Under the pieces are notes generated by a model. The model did not search any database and was not told where the DNA came from. It saw only the letters and a list, made by a program, of their open reading frames with translations. The position numbers and the translations under genes were made by a program. A stretch of DNA of 64,000 nucleotides from assembly GCA_039808025.1 (NCBI GenBank), contig JBDHSK010000011.1:12168-76167 (forward strand), read 5' to 3'. Of the stretch, positions 53,622 through 63,200 are shown one piece after another. This DNA is from Sandaracinobacteroides sp039808025. Lineage in GTDB: Bacteria; Pseudomonadota; Alphaproteobacteria; Sphingomonadales; Sphingomonadaceae. Each line of letters begins with the position of its first letter. Position 1 is the stretch's first letter.

Positions 53622-54803
53622 CTAGATCACACCCTCACTTTTCAGGCCGGCGATGTCATCGGAGGAAAGGCCCAGCAGGTCTCCGTAGATTTCGCGGTTG
53701 AAGGCGCCAAGTGCCGGTCCGGGCCAGTTCACCTTGCCGGGCGTCGCCGACAGCTTGGGTGTGACATTCTGCATGACCAGATTGGCATATTCCGGGTGCC
53801 TGACCTTCACCAGGGACTCGCGGGCCGCAAAATGCGGGTCAGCCAGCATGTCGGCCGCCTTGTATAGCCGCCCGGCCGGCACGCCATGGTCTTCCAGCAG
53901 GTTCAGAACATCATCGGCCAGCAGGCTTGCCGTCCAGGCGTTGATGATGTCGTCCAGGGCCTGCTGGTTGCGCCCGCGGGCCTCGTGGGTGGCGTAATCC
54001 GGGTTCAGCGACAGTTCGGGCTGCCCCATGGCTTCGGCCAGGCGGGCGAACACCTTGTTCTGGTTGGCGCCGATGACGATATCCGCGTCGCGGCAGGAAT
54101 AGGTGTTCGAAGGCGCGATTCCCGGCAGGATCGAGCCGGTGCGTTCCCGGACGAACCCGGCAACCGTGAACTCGGGTACAGTTGATTCCATCATCGCCAG
54201 CACCGATTCGAACAGTGAGGCATCAACCACCTGCCCCTCGCCGGTGCGGTGCCGGTGGTGCAGCGCCATCAGCGCCCCCATGCAGGCGTAACTGGCTGCA
54301 AGGGAATCGCCGATCGAGATACCGACCCGTGCCGGTGGCCGATCAGGGTGGCCGGTGAGATTGCGCAAGCCCCCCATTGCCTCGCCAATGGCGCCAAAGC
54401 CAGCGCGATGGGCATAGGGGCCTGTCTGCCCGAAGCCCGATACCCTGATCATGATCAGCCCCGGGTTTTCCGCAGAAAGCTCCTCCCAGCCCAGGTTCCA
54501 GCGTTCAAGTGTACCGGGGCGGAAGTTTTCAAGCACGAAATCGGATTTCCGCACCAGCCGTTTCAGCAATTCCTTACCGCGCGGATCCTTGAGGTTCAGG
54601 GTGATCGTCTTCTTGTTGCGGGCAATCAGCGGGAACCACACTGGTTTTTCCCGGCCCCAGCCGCGCATCGGGTCACCGTCTCCCGGTGCCTCGATCTTGA
54701 TGACTTCGGCGCCATGATCAGCCATCAGCTGTCCGCAGAACGGGCCGGCAATCAGCGAACCCATCTCGATCAGTCGCAATCCGTCCAGTGCGCCTTGTGC
54801 CAT
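53622..54803 (-). CDS. family III CoA transferase (CaiB/BaiF)
   Basis: 393 residues. LDGLRLIEMGSLIAGPFCGQ, ADHGAEVIKIEAPGDGDPMR and ENFRPGTLERWNLGWEELSA are family signatures; the catalytic Asp is likely in VGISIGDSLAASYACM near residue 168. It shares only family-level similarity with the CoA transferase at 26504. It is divergent from a HMG-CoA-lyase-type gene 62 bases away, and this pairing suggests CoA activation of an acid cleaved by the lyase. Confidence 0.9.
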   Translation of the reverse strand: MAQGALDGLRLIEMGSLIAGPFCGQLMADHGAEVIKIEAPGDGDPMRGWGREKPVWFPLIARNKKTITLNLKDPRGKELLKRLVRKSDFVLENFRPGTLERWNLGWEELSAENPGLIMIRVSGFGQTGPYAHRAGFGAIGEAMGGLRNLTGHPDRPPARVGISIGDSLAASYACMGALMALHHRHRTGEGQVVDASLFESVLAMMESTVPEFTVAGFVRERTGSILPGIAPSNTYSCRDADIVIGANQNKVFARLAEAMGQPELSLNPDYATHEARGRNQQALDDIINAWTASLLADDVLNLLEDHGVPAGRLYKAADMLADPHFAARESLVKVRHPEYANLVMQNVTPKLSATPGKVNWPGPALGAFNREIYGDLLGLSSDDIAGLKSEGVI

Positions 54804-54865
54804 TGTCTGCCCTTGTTCCCTAGCGGTTGCTGCCTCATAGGGGAAAGCAGGCGCAGGAGCAAAAC

Positions 54866-55771
54866 ATGGTTCAGATCGTCGAGGTTGGGGCCCGTGACGG
54901 CCTGCAGAACGAAAAGAAGATCGTCAGCACCGACGACAAGATCGCGCTGATCCGCCGACTGATCGACGCCGGCTCGCGGCGGATCGAGGTGGCCAGTTTC
55001 GTCAATCCGGCGCGCGTTCCGCAGATGGCCGATGGCGAGGCAGTGATTGCTGCTTTGCCTGACCGCCCAGATGTGTCTTACATCGGCCTGTGCCTGAACA
55101 AGCGCGGTGTGTTGCGCGCCATTGCCACCCGCGAGGGCAACAAGCGCGGCGTTGACGAGGCCGGGTGCGTCATCAGCGCTTCCGAAGGGTTCAGCGAACG
55201 CAACCAGGGCATGTCACTTGAGAAGGCGATCACCGAAAACCGTGAGATGCTGCGTCTGGCCCGACAAAACGGGTTGGTTCCACAAGTTACCATATCGGTT
55301 GCTTTTGGTTGCCCCTTCGATGGGCGGATCAAGCCCGAAACCGTACTGCGGATCGTTGCGGAAATGGCCGAGGCCGGAACCGACGAAATTGCCCTTGCCG
55401 ATACCATCGGGGTAGGGGTGCCGCAGCAGGTGGAGGATCTGGTGGCGGCAGCCCGAGAGGCGGCCCCCGGCGTGCGCATGCGCGCCCATTTTCACAATAC
55501 CCGTGGCACCGGGATCGCCAATGCCTGGGCGGCGTGGCGCGCTGGTGCCGAGGTGCTGGACTCAAGCCTTGGCGGTCTTGGCGGCTGTCCGTTTGCGCCC
55601 AAAGCCACGGGCAATATCGCCACGGAAGACCTGGTGTACATGCTGGAGCAATCGGGGCTGGAAACCGGGCTTGATCTGGATGCCTTGATTGCCACCAACA
55701 TGTGGTTTGAAACCATAATGGAAAAACCGCTGCCATCGCTGGTGGCAAAGGCCGGCGGTTTTCCCCGATGA
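54866..55771 (+). CDS. hydroxymethylglutaryl-CoA lyase family enzyme
   Basis: 301 residues from ATG 54866, with AGGAG upstream. Active-site residues appear in VGARDGLQNEKKIVS (Arg-Asp), RIEVASFVNPARVPQMAD and MRAHFHNTRGTGIANAWAAW (HxH metal ligands). The G-loop is GGLGGCPFAPKATGN with the catalytic Cys. HMG-CoA lyase makes acetyl-CoA and acetoacetate in leucine breakdown. With a divergent CoA transferase but no isovaleryl or MCC genes nearby, a related CoA-thioester lyase role is also possible. Confidence 0.9.
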   Translation: MVQIVEVGARDGLQNEKKIVSTDDKIALIRRLIDAGSRRIEVASFVNPARVPQMADGEAVIAALPDRPDVSYIGLCLNKRGVLRAIATREGNKRGVDEAGCVISASEGFSERNQGMSLEKAITENREMLRLARQNGLVPQVTISVAFGCPFDGRIKPETVLRIVAEMAEAGTDEIALADTIGVGVPQQVEDLVAAAREAAPGVRMRAHFHNTRGTGIANAWAAWRAGAEVLDSSLGGLGGCPFAPKATGNIATEDLVYMLEQSGLETGLDLDALIATNMWFETIMEKPLPSLVAKAGGFPR

Positions 55772-55789
55772 TTACGCTGCGGCTTGCCG

Positions 55790-56479
55790 TTAGCGGGTGA
55801 GCACGATTCGCGCCCCGTTCGATTCCAGCCGGCCCTCAAAGCGGTTGCGGCCGGTACGGGTCAGTTGTCCGACGGATTTGTCCCCGGGAACGGTAAAGCG
55901 GATTTCACCGCTGCCACCAAACCAGCGGTTCACCATGAAGAAATCATTGGTGCATCCCGACGTTCTGGCATCATAGCCGCCAAAAGAGGCCTGATCGGTA
56001 AGGGTGATGCGGCAGGTGCCACCACCATCGATCATCAGAGTCCATTCGCCGGCCAGGTCGCGGGCGCTGCCCGAACCGCCACGATTGTCGGCCCTGTCTG
56101 GTCGCCCCCAGCCCGGGCCGCGCTGGCTTCCCCATCCACCCGATGGGGCAGCGGATTCATCAGGATCAACGCCAATCCGCACCGAGGTTTCCGTCGTTTC
56201 AGAAACCGTTTCGGTGGTTGTGGTGCCGCCTGTCGTGATGGTTCCCTGCATGCGCCCCGCGTTTCCGGATTCCTGCAGGACCGGGCCATCGCTGTCGTCA
56301 GATGGTGGTTTGGCGCGATCGCCCAGCAGATCTTTGGCGTCCTGTTCACCGGGGGTAGCCTCCGTGTCGGGGGCCGTAGTGTCGGGCGCAGGAGTGTCGG
56401 CGGGTGGGTCGGCATCCTGCGCCAGCACCGGGCAGGCCAGCAGTGATAGCGCAAGCGCTACAGCCGTATGTTTCAGCAT
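55790..56479 (-). CDS. exported protein with C-terminal AprI/Inh-like protease inhibitor domain
   Basis: 229 residues. A signal peptide ends in VLAQD. A long disordered linker rich in Pro, Asp and Thr follows (PPADTPAPDTTAPDTEATPG; TTTETVSETTETSV). The last 90 residues form a compact domain: DLAGEWTLMIDGGGTCRITL, GYDARTSGCTNDFFMVNRWF, GEIRFTVPGDKSVGQLTR and FEGRLESNGARIVL. This eight-stranded pattern with a Cys pair resembles the AprI/Inh metalloprotease inhibitors found in the periplasm of Gram-negative bacteria. It could guard against the secreted metalloprotease at 14.2 kb, although they are 40 kb apart. Confidence 0.72.
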   Translation of the reverse strand: MLKHTAVALALSLLACPVLAQDADPPADTPAPDTTAPDTEATPGEQDAKDLLGDRAKPPSDDSDGPVLQESGNAGRMQGTITTGGTTTTETVSETTETSVRIGVDPDESAAPSGGWGSQRGPGWGRPDRADNRGGSGSARDLAGEWTLMIDGGGTCRITLTDQASFGGYDARTSGCTNDFFMVNRWFGGSGEIRFTVPGDKSVGQLTRTGRNRFEGRLESNGARIVLTR

Positions 56480-56512
56480 GGCGGTAATCCTTCCACCAAC
56501 GTTAGGGCGGCT

Positions 56513-56818
56513 TCAGCCTGCCAGCATATCCATGCCTTTTTGCGTACGGCATGTGGCCAGATTCGTGGCCTCTGTCGTGATGAGTTCCGGGGCGACTGCC
56601 TTGATCTGGGCAAAAGTCTCGGTGGCGATACGGTCTGCCGTTGCCTCGTCGACAATTCCCTTGTCGGCGGCCACCATCACCGCCTTGCAGACGCCCAGAT
56701 GGGCACCGCTCAGTGCGCCGACTCCGGAGCCGACCAACCCGCCGGCGCCGCCGCCAACGAACAGCCCCGCCAGCAGCCCGATCACACCAGTCAACAATGG
56801 CCAGATCCAGCCCTTCAT
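56513..56818 (-). CDS. small glycine-zipper membrane protein, unknown
   Basis: 101 residues from ATG 56818, with GGGAGAAA upstream. The N-terminus is a hydrophobic helix (IWPLLTGVIGLLAGLFVGGG) continuing into a Gly-zipper (GAGGLVGSGVGALSGAHLGV). The rest is a soluble helical tail with two cysteines (GVCKAV and LATCRTQ). It may be an envelope protein that inserts into or oligomerises in the membrane. It lies directly upstream of the inhibitor-like gene on the same strand, so the two may be cotranscribed. Confidence 0.65.
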   Translation of the reverse strand: MKGWIWPLLTGVIGLLAGLFVGGGAGGLVGSGVGALSGAHLGVCKAVMVAADKGIVDEATADRIATETFAQIKAVAPELITTEATNLATCRTQKGMDMLAG

Positions 56819-57027
56819 TGCAGTTTCTCCCTGTTCCACGGCAGCCCGTTCCCTGCATGCCATGTGGCAGTTATAAAGCGCCTTGCACCTGCTAACAAGC
56901 GATTACATTGCACGATGGGCGAGTCACAGCGCATGGTTTTCTATAAAGATTCTGCTTGTGAGCCTATCGGAGTGAGCGTAAATCTCCACGAAACATCATG
57001 GGAACATTTCAGCCTTGGGAGGTCGTT

Positions 57028-57834
57028 ATGGTGAGGGTATGTGCTATGCAGGTGCGCCGCCATCTGCCGGGTGGTTTTGGCCTTACGGCACTCGCCAAAG
57101 TGTCTCTGGGGTGGCTGGTGGCGGTTCCAGCAGGTGCTGCAGTGATTACCTGCGCCAGCGTTGGCGGGCGCTATCAATATTGCCCGGCGGATACTGGCCG
57201 TGGTGTGCAGTTGCAGCAGCAACTAAGCGGGGCTGACTGCCTGCAATCGCAGAGCTGGGGTTATGATCGTGGCGGCGTCTGGGTGTCGCAGGGCTGTGCC
57301 GCCCGGTTTTCGGTGGGGGATGGCGGCGGTGTCAGTAAAGGCATGATGGGCAGTGGTTTCAGCCATGAATCGCGCCACAGTGAAACAACCACGGTTACCC
57401 GGCGCACTGGTACTGGCATGTCGTCAGGAGCCAGCCAGCCGGAATCGGCGCTCTCTTCGGAGGAACGCGCGCATCAAAGCCGGATGGACTCCATACGCGC
57501 CGGAATGGACCCTGATACCGATGTCTCTGCTGCCCAGATCAAGCAGAATGAGCAACCGCCAGCTTCGGCATCCGATGCTGTCCGCCTGGACGCGGACCGT
57601 ATCTCCAACGCCATCGAGGAGGATGCCGCCAAGATCGAGCAGGCCGGTGTTCTGCATTCGTCTGACGATGACAATAGCAGCAAATCACAATCAGACGAGA
57701 AAAGCGAGTTTCAGGCCAATCAGGATTTTCAGCAGGAAGTCATGAAGCGGCGCGCTGACGAGAATGCCTCAAGCTCGGACAGTAGCGATTCCGATAACAG
57801 TGACAGCACGCCAGACGACACACCAAAGAACTGA
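57028..57834 (+). CDS. exported DUF3011-like protein with acidic Ser/Asp tail
   Basis: 268 residues from ATG 57028, with GGGAGG upstream. After a signal region (SLGWLVAVPAGAAV) comes a DUF3011-like domain: ITCASVGGRYQYCPADTGRG, LQQQLSGADCLQSQSWGYDR and GGVWVSQGCAARFSVG, with the four-Cys pattern. The remainder is low-complexity, ending in a Ser/Asp-rich tail (ASSSDSSDSDNSDSTPDD). The family is exported and of unknown function. A second DUF3011-like protein lies 0.5 kb away on the other strand. Confidence 0.78.
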   Translation: MVRVCAMQVRRHLPGGFGLTALAKVSLGWLVAVPAGAAVITCASVGGRYQYCPADTGRGVQLQQQLSGADCLQSQSWGYDRGGVWVSQGCAARFSVGDGGGVSKGMMGSGFSHESRHSETTTVTRRTGTGMSSGASQPESALSSEERAHQSRMDSIRAGMDPDTDVSAAQIKQNEQPPASASDAVRLDADRISNAIEEDAAKIEQAGVLHSSDDDNSSKSQSDEKSEFQANQDFQQEVMKRRADENASSSDSSDSDNSDSTPDDTPKN

Positions 57835-57877
57835 TCTGGCCGCAGATCTTTCAGGATCAGCCTGAAACCGGCCTGCT

Positions 57878-58204
57878 TTATGGCAGTCTGGAGATGATGA
57901 AGCTGATTTCGTAATCGTGGCCGGGATATTGGGCGCCCAGTGTCTTGCGGAACTCGTCGGCCGATATCTGCCGATTATACAGCTTTTCAGCCAACGCCAG
58001 AAATCCCTGGGTCTGGGCATCGGTATCCAGCGGAATGCGCCGGTAGCGGGAATCAGCAGCGGCTGCCTTGCTGAGGGCTACGATCCAGTCATTGAAGCTC
58101 TGTTGTTGTGGCGCTGCCACCGCCGGTGCCACCGGCACCGATGCAGGGCCAAGAACCGAAAGGGCAGCAAGGCATCCGGCAATGAACTGAGTACGCACGA
58201 TCAT
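57878..58204 (-). CDS. small exported protein, unknown
   Basis: 108 residues with a signal peptide (RTQFIAGCLAALSVLGPASV, cleavage near AVAAPQ). The mature part is short and helical: QSFNDWIVALSKAAAADSRY, LDTDAQTQGFLALAEKLYNR and SADEFRKTLGAQYPGHDYEI. It is Cys-free and has no recognised family. It lies in the cluster of envelope proteins between two DUF3011-like genes, on the same strand as the one at 58284 and downstream of it. Confidence 0.65.
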   Translation of the reverse strand: MIVRTQFIAGCLAALSVLGPASVPVAPAVAAPQQQSFNDWIVALSKAAAADSRYRRIPLDTDAQTQGFLALAEKLYNRQISADEFRKTLGAQYPGHDYEISFIISRLP

Positions 58205-58256
58205 GCTCCTTGGTGTGCTGGGAAGCTGGGCGGCAGGTGGTTAGGGCATTGACAGG

Positions 58257-58278
58257 CCAAAAGGCCGGAAAGCCCGGC
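58257..58278 (-). terminator. intrinsic terminator-like hairpin behind the DUF3011-like gene
   Basis: On the minus strand GCCGG-loop-CCGGC is followed by CCTTTT. It lies six bases past the stop of the gene ending at 58284 and fits a short rho-independent terminator. Confidence 0.5.
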
Positions 58279-58283
58279 GCTCC

Positions 58284-58946
58284 TCAACCTCTTGGGCCCT
58301 CCATTTCCGTCTGGCCGGGTTCAGGCGGGCCGTCGTCATCATTGCTTCTGCGCATTTCGGTCTGCCCGGGTTCAGGCGGATCATAGGAACTGCCACCCCT
58401 GCGCATCTGAGTCTGCCCCGGCTCAGGCGGGGCATCAGCGCCAACAAGGCAGCCCAGGCCATGGCAGCCGGCATAGCCGGAATTGCTGGTCGAGCGATTC
58501 TGGTAATACGCGTTGCTGTTATAGTTGCTCGTCTGGTGGGGGGTGCCACTGCTCTTGCCGCCCAGCATGCCTTCGATCAGCGCCCCGACCACCGCACCGC
58601 CAATAACGGCACCAACATCCTGTCCGTGGTTGTTGTACATGCGGGCGTTGGGGTCGTACCCGTCGCCCCTGCCATAGTGATAGCCACCAACATCAGCAAA
58701 GATGGCGGAACAGCCTTCAGCTACCCATATATAGCGGCTGTTGCGGTTATACCCCCAGGTACGGTTCAGAATGCAGGGCTTGCTGGAGATCTGGTGGATC
58801 AATTGCGGCTGCGAGAGGCTGCCAGCGCTGCATTCGGTATAATTATAGTTGACGGAATGGCATTCCACCGTTGCCGCTGCCGCCGGGGCGGCAATCCAGC
58901 CAATGGCCGTACCCAGCACCAGAAGCCGAAGAGTAGGCCTAACCAT
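58284..58946 (-). CDS. exported DUF3011-like protein with three C-terminal PPEPGQT repeats
   Basis: 220 residues from ATG 58946. The signal peptide ends near AAAATVE. A DUF3011-like Cys domain follows: VECHSVNYNYTECSAG, SSKPCILNRTWGYNRNSRYI and WVAEGCSAIF. A glycine zipper comes next (VGAVIGGAVVGALIEGMLGG), then a Tyr/Asn/Ser-rich stretch. The C-terminus holds three near-identical 17-residue repeats beginning PPEPGQTQMRR or PPEPGQTEM. The repeated Pro/Glu-rich units suggest an extended, exposed stalk or a binding motif. The function is unknown. Confidence 0.78.
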   Translation of the reverse strand: MVRPTLRLLVLGTAIGWIAAPAAAATVECHSVNYNYTECSAGSLSQPQLIHQISSKPCILNRTWGYNRNSRYIWVAEGCSAIFADVGGYHYGRGDGYDPNARMYNNHGQDVGAVIGGAVVGALIEGMLGGKSSGTPHQTSNYNSNAYYQNRSTSNSGYAGCHGLGCLVGADAPPEPGQTQMRRGGSSYDPPEPGQTEMRRSNDDDGPPEPGQTEMEGPRG

Positions 58947-59114
58947 ATGACAGTCCTTCCCGTTGATCTCAGGCAGGGACCAACGCTCAGAATGAACGCA
59001 CCCCCGCTGTGCATAATCTACCGCCGAACGCCGACGCAAGAAAGTCTTCCCCGATACTTCAGGGCTTCTTGGCGGCAAAATTCTGAAAATTGCCGGAAAT
59101 TGAAATAATCCCGC

Positions 59115-60038
59115 TCAATCGTCTGGTGCGGCAAGGTGCGAATCCTTGCGAACATCGCCAGGGGTAACGTTCAGGATCGATCGCATCACCGTCGTCATAT
59201 GGCTCTGGCTGGAGAAGCCGCAGGCAAAAGCTACCTGCTTCAATGGCAGACTGGTGGTGGCTGCCATGTCGCTGGCCTGCTCGGCGCGGAGATGCATGAT
59301 GAAGCGGTGCGGCGGGATGCCGGCCGTCTGGCGGAAGGCGCGCAGAAAATGGCTGTACGACAGGTTGGTTTGCGCCGCCAGTTGCGACAGTGACAGGTCC
59401 CTGGCCAGGTTCTTGCGAATGAATTCTTCGAGATCGCGCCAGATGGCTGGAGTAAGCCCACCTCTGAAAGTGCTGCCAGATGCTTTGTCAGACAGCGATG
59501 AGTGCCCCCGGATCATCTGGATCAGCAAGGCTGAGGTTAGCGAATCCAGATACATGCGGCTGGGCGGTGTGTGCTGGATGAATTCTTCGCGCATCAGGCT
59601 GGCGATGCGGTAAGCGGTTCTGTCTGTGGTGCCCGGCTTGATGGGGCAGAGTTCCAGTTGCCCGCTGTCAAATTCGCGTTCCGCAAACTGCTCAAGCTGC
59701 TCCTGGCTGATATTGATGAGGATAGTTTCATTGGGAACAGTCCAGCTGGCCTCGAAATTCACCCCTTGTGGAATTACTTCGACAGTGCCGGCCGGCGCAT
59801 CGAAACAGACCGGCCGGGAACCGGCCAGCTGGGTCGTCCGGCGGGGCTGCGGCGTAAGCAGAACCAGAAGAAAATGTGACTGGGCCTCGAAACTGATTTC
59901 GCAGGGGCCATGGCGAAGAAAAGCGACATTGGCCATGTCGCCATAGAACTTGGGCCCCCATGAATCGTGGAGGAGAGCAAACTCGCTTAACGGCTGAGCG
60001 CCAGCCAAGGGCGAGAACCTGGTTTCGCTAACGTTCAA
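59115..60038 (-). CDS. AraC-family transcriptional regulator
   Basis: 307 residues. The N-terminal half is a cupin-like ligand domain (SRPVCFDAPAGTVEVIPQGV). The C-terminal 100 residues form the paired HTH: LARDLSLSQLAAQTNLSYSH, FLRAFRQTAGIPPHRFIMHL, LPLKQVAFACGFSSQSHMTT and MRSILNVTPGDVRKD. It shares its strand with the large autotransporter, beginning 181 bases after that gene's stop, with terminator-like hairpins in the gap. It may control envelope genes nearby; its target is not shown by the sequence. Confidence 0.92.
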   Translation of the reverse strand: MNVSETRFSPLAGAQPLSEFALLHDSWGPKFYGDMANVAFLRHGPCEISFEAQSHFLLVLLTPQPRRTTQLAGSRPVCFDAPAGTVEVIPQGVNFEASWTVPNETILINISQEQLEQFAEREFDSGQLELCPIKPGTTDRTAYRIASLMREEFIQHTPPSRMYLDSLTSALLIQMIRGHSSLSDKASGSTFRGGLTPAIWRDLEEFIRKNLARDLSLSQLAAQTNLSYSHFLRAFRQTAGIPPHRFIMHLRAEQASDMAATTSLPLKQVAFACGFSSQSHMTTVMRSILNVTPGDVRKDSHLAAPDD

Positions 60039-60175
60039 AGGCCCTGATTCTTACATTGCCACAACATCGCACGCATCCTGATGCGACCACTGTTGTATCA
60101 CATAATAATCATCACAGATGGGGAAAAGTTAAATAATGTAAAATGAAAGCCGGGAAAGCCCAGTGCGGGCCTGCA

Positions 60176-60206
60176 GGTCACCGGGAAGGGGGGCTTCCCG
60201 GTAACC
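60176..60206 (-). terminator. long hairpin behind the autotransporter
   Basis: Thirteen base pairs (arms 60176-60188 and 60194-60206, one G-T pair, GGTTACCGGGAAG type) with a five-base loop begin 14 bases after the autotransporter stop. A second small stem (GCCC/GGGC, 60158-60170) and a T-rich run follow on the minus strand, as expected for transcription termination. Confidence 0.7.
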
Positions 60207-60219
60207 CGTAGCTGTTGAT

Positions 60220-63200
60220 CTAAAAGCGATAATCAAAGCTGATGCGGCCGCGATGATCGTTGAATCGCTTGGCGAAGCGTCCGCCGTAATCGACACCCAG
60301 CCAGCCGTTGCTGATCGGCGCAAAGCCGACCCCAAGTTCAACAGCGCCCAGATTGCGCGGCAACGTCATGCCGGTTGCCAGGAACGGGTTGCTGCCCGGT
60401 GTGAACTGTGCCGAGATCCACGAAGCGCGATCGCCGGAATTATTCTCCCACGAGGCGCCGAGCCGGAGTTGCGCCGCACCCAGATTGGCAAGGCCGCGTG
60501 CCCCCAGCCGCAATGTGGTGAGTTGCAGCTTGTCGTGCTCTACCTTCAGGGCGGCAGCACCGCCGGTTTCGGTGAAGGCGGGGGCGGAAAGCCAGCTGTG
60601 CGACAGCCCGGCATAGGGTTCCACCTGCAGTTGCAACGACCCGAACGCATGGCCGACTTCGGCGAACAAGCGGTTGGCCTTACCTGTCCAGTGGCTGTCT
60701 AGGCGTTCATTGATACTGCCATAAGTGACGATCCGGTCGCCATCCACCCGGTAACGTGACCAGGTCCAGCCACTGGCAATATGGGTATTATCGAGGTTGG
60801 CGAGGGCATAAACCCCGAGGTGCAGCCCCTTTACATCCGCCTCGTTTGAGCGGTCGGTGGTGTGGAACTTGCTCCAGCCATGGCCGAAGGCAACACCAAC
60901 CGCCACATCGCCGAAGCTGTGGTCAACCCCCAGCCGGAAGCCGTTGGTGCGCAAGCGCACATCGCTGATCTCGCTGTTGCTGTTGGCGCGCATGTGGCGG
61001 GTCTCCCCCTCCATCCACATGACGGTGGGTGATTCAGCCGCGACGGCCAGCGCGACGATGCCGCCGGTGGCGCGGCGCAGGATCCCGCGCGACAGATAGG
61101 CGCTGTCATCAAGGAGGGCGCCACGGATGCTGGCGATGCTTTCGCCCGACAGCGAGTTGAAGGCGGCGCGAGCCTCGGCATCGGTGCCCAGGAACAGCAG
61201 TTCGTCGCGCACCTTGTGGCTGAGCGCGAGGGAATCGATGGCGGTGGCCACACTGATCTGGTTGGGCGTCTGAGCGGCGTCAACCAGCGCCCGGTCCTGT
61301 ATCGCCGTAACCGACAGCGTGGTGGGGGTGAGCACCTGGGTGGGCGTGACGAAGGCCGAGATCCGCCCCAGCGACAGGTCGTAGCTGCCCGAGATGCCGC
61401 CGTCTGCCGTCAGCACCGTATACGACGTGCCGATTTTCAGCTCAGGTGTGGGGTTGAAGGCCAGGCTGACGCCATTTTCGATGGTCGCAGTGCCGCTGAC
61501 GGCCATGGTGCTGTACGTTTGCGCCCCAACGCCGACAATGAAGTGGGAACCTGACTGTTGCAGCAGATTGCCATCGACCGAGAGCGTGGCAAACGTGTTG
61601 GCAGGGTCGAGCAGGCTGCCCGGAGTCAGCGTTCCGCCACTGGCAATCGTCACATCGCCCATCTGGCCGGAACCGGCCAGCGTTCCGCCGCTGTTCACGG
61701 TGGTTGCCGCGCTGACGGTGCCATCGTTGCCGAACACGCCGCTTGCCACCACCGGGCTGACCAGCGAGCCGCTGTTGCGCAGCATCAGGGCAGCACCACT
61801 GGCGATTTCCGTGGTGCCGGTAAAGCTGTTGGCGCCACTGAGGATCTGCTGGCCACCCTGAACCGTCAGGCCGCCACCAGCGCTGCCGCCACCGTCGGCA
61901 AGATCGGTGATGGAGCCCGAGAATTCGTCGCCGGCCGCCGTCAGCACCAGCCGCTTGTCGAGCAGCGCCACATGGCCGCTGCCGGCGAGGCTGCGGATCG
62001 ACACGGTATTGTCGGTCCCCTGAACCCCCCACAGCGGGTTGAAGGCGCCATGGCGTTCGATGTTGAAGTCTCCATCGGCAACCACCCGGCTGGACTGGGC
62101 GATGCTGCCGGGGCCGGCCAGATAGAGAATGGCGTCCTTGTTGATGATGGTGGCGCCGGTATAGGTGTTGACGCCGGTCATCCGCACATCGGCGTTGGCG
62201 GCGATCGTCAGATCGCCCGCGCCGGAGATGGTGCCGGCAAAGCCGATGGCGCCATAGTCCTTGCCATCCTGCCCCTTGAAGGAATTGCCCATGGCGGGCG
62301 TAACAGTATTCAGAAGCAGATCGTTGCCATTGGCCGAGGTGGTGAAATTGTCTGTGCTGACGAAATAGTTGGTATAGGCTGTCAGCTTATTCTCGAGGTC
62401 GTACATGATCGACGCCTGCTGAAACAGCGGCAGCCCCATCACCAGGCTCATGCCCTTGTCTTCGTCGGACAGGCGCGAAAGCTGCGGGCTGTAGAGGGTG
62501 AGCGTTTCACCATTGGCGCCGGTGATCGTCATCGAAATGATGGTCTGGTCCTTGTTTTCCGCAAGGTCGAGGCCCTGTTGCTTCAGGCTGTTGATGGCGT
62601 CGATCTGCGTGAAGAAAACCTCATCCGGAGTGCCGGTATCCAGGAGGGCAGGGCCGGTGATGGTGGCCGTCTTCTGCGTATGGGTGACCTTGTCCTCGAA
62701 GGTGAAGACATAGGTATAGCTGCCTTCATATTGCATCGAGGCATTGGCGCCCGAGCCGGGGAAATGGGTGAAATTGTCGTTTCCGTGGGTGACATTCCAG
62801 GCAACCAGCGTATCGAACTGCGCCCTGAGCGACGGGTTGAGGTTGAGGGTGACGCACGGGGCGCAACCCGGTGTGGGCGTTTCGCCCTTGGTCTGGTTGG
62901 CGTTGGCCGAGATCACATAGCCGCTGGTGGTAGTGGCGCCGAGCGCGCTGTATTTGTCGTCCTTGTCGAGGAAATCGCCGGCGCCGAACGTGCCATAGGT
63001 GCCATCCTCTTCAGCGGGTTGCCCGGCCTGCACGGCTTCCAGCGAGGATTTCACCGCCCACCAGGTACGGATGATCTCGTTGCCGTTCTCGTCGGTCACC
63101 TTGTCCTGATAGATGGGGTTCTGGCCTAGGTCGCATTGCGACGGGGTATTGACGCAGATCTGCTTCATGTCGTTGTAGGCCTGCGACCCATCCAGCACCA

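Noticed and set aside
61558..63129. 523-codon plus-strand frame opposite the autotransporter
   Set aside because: Shadow of the real gene; no domain, and the autotransporter frame explains the region.
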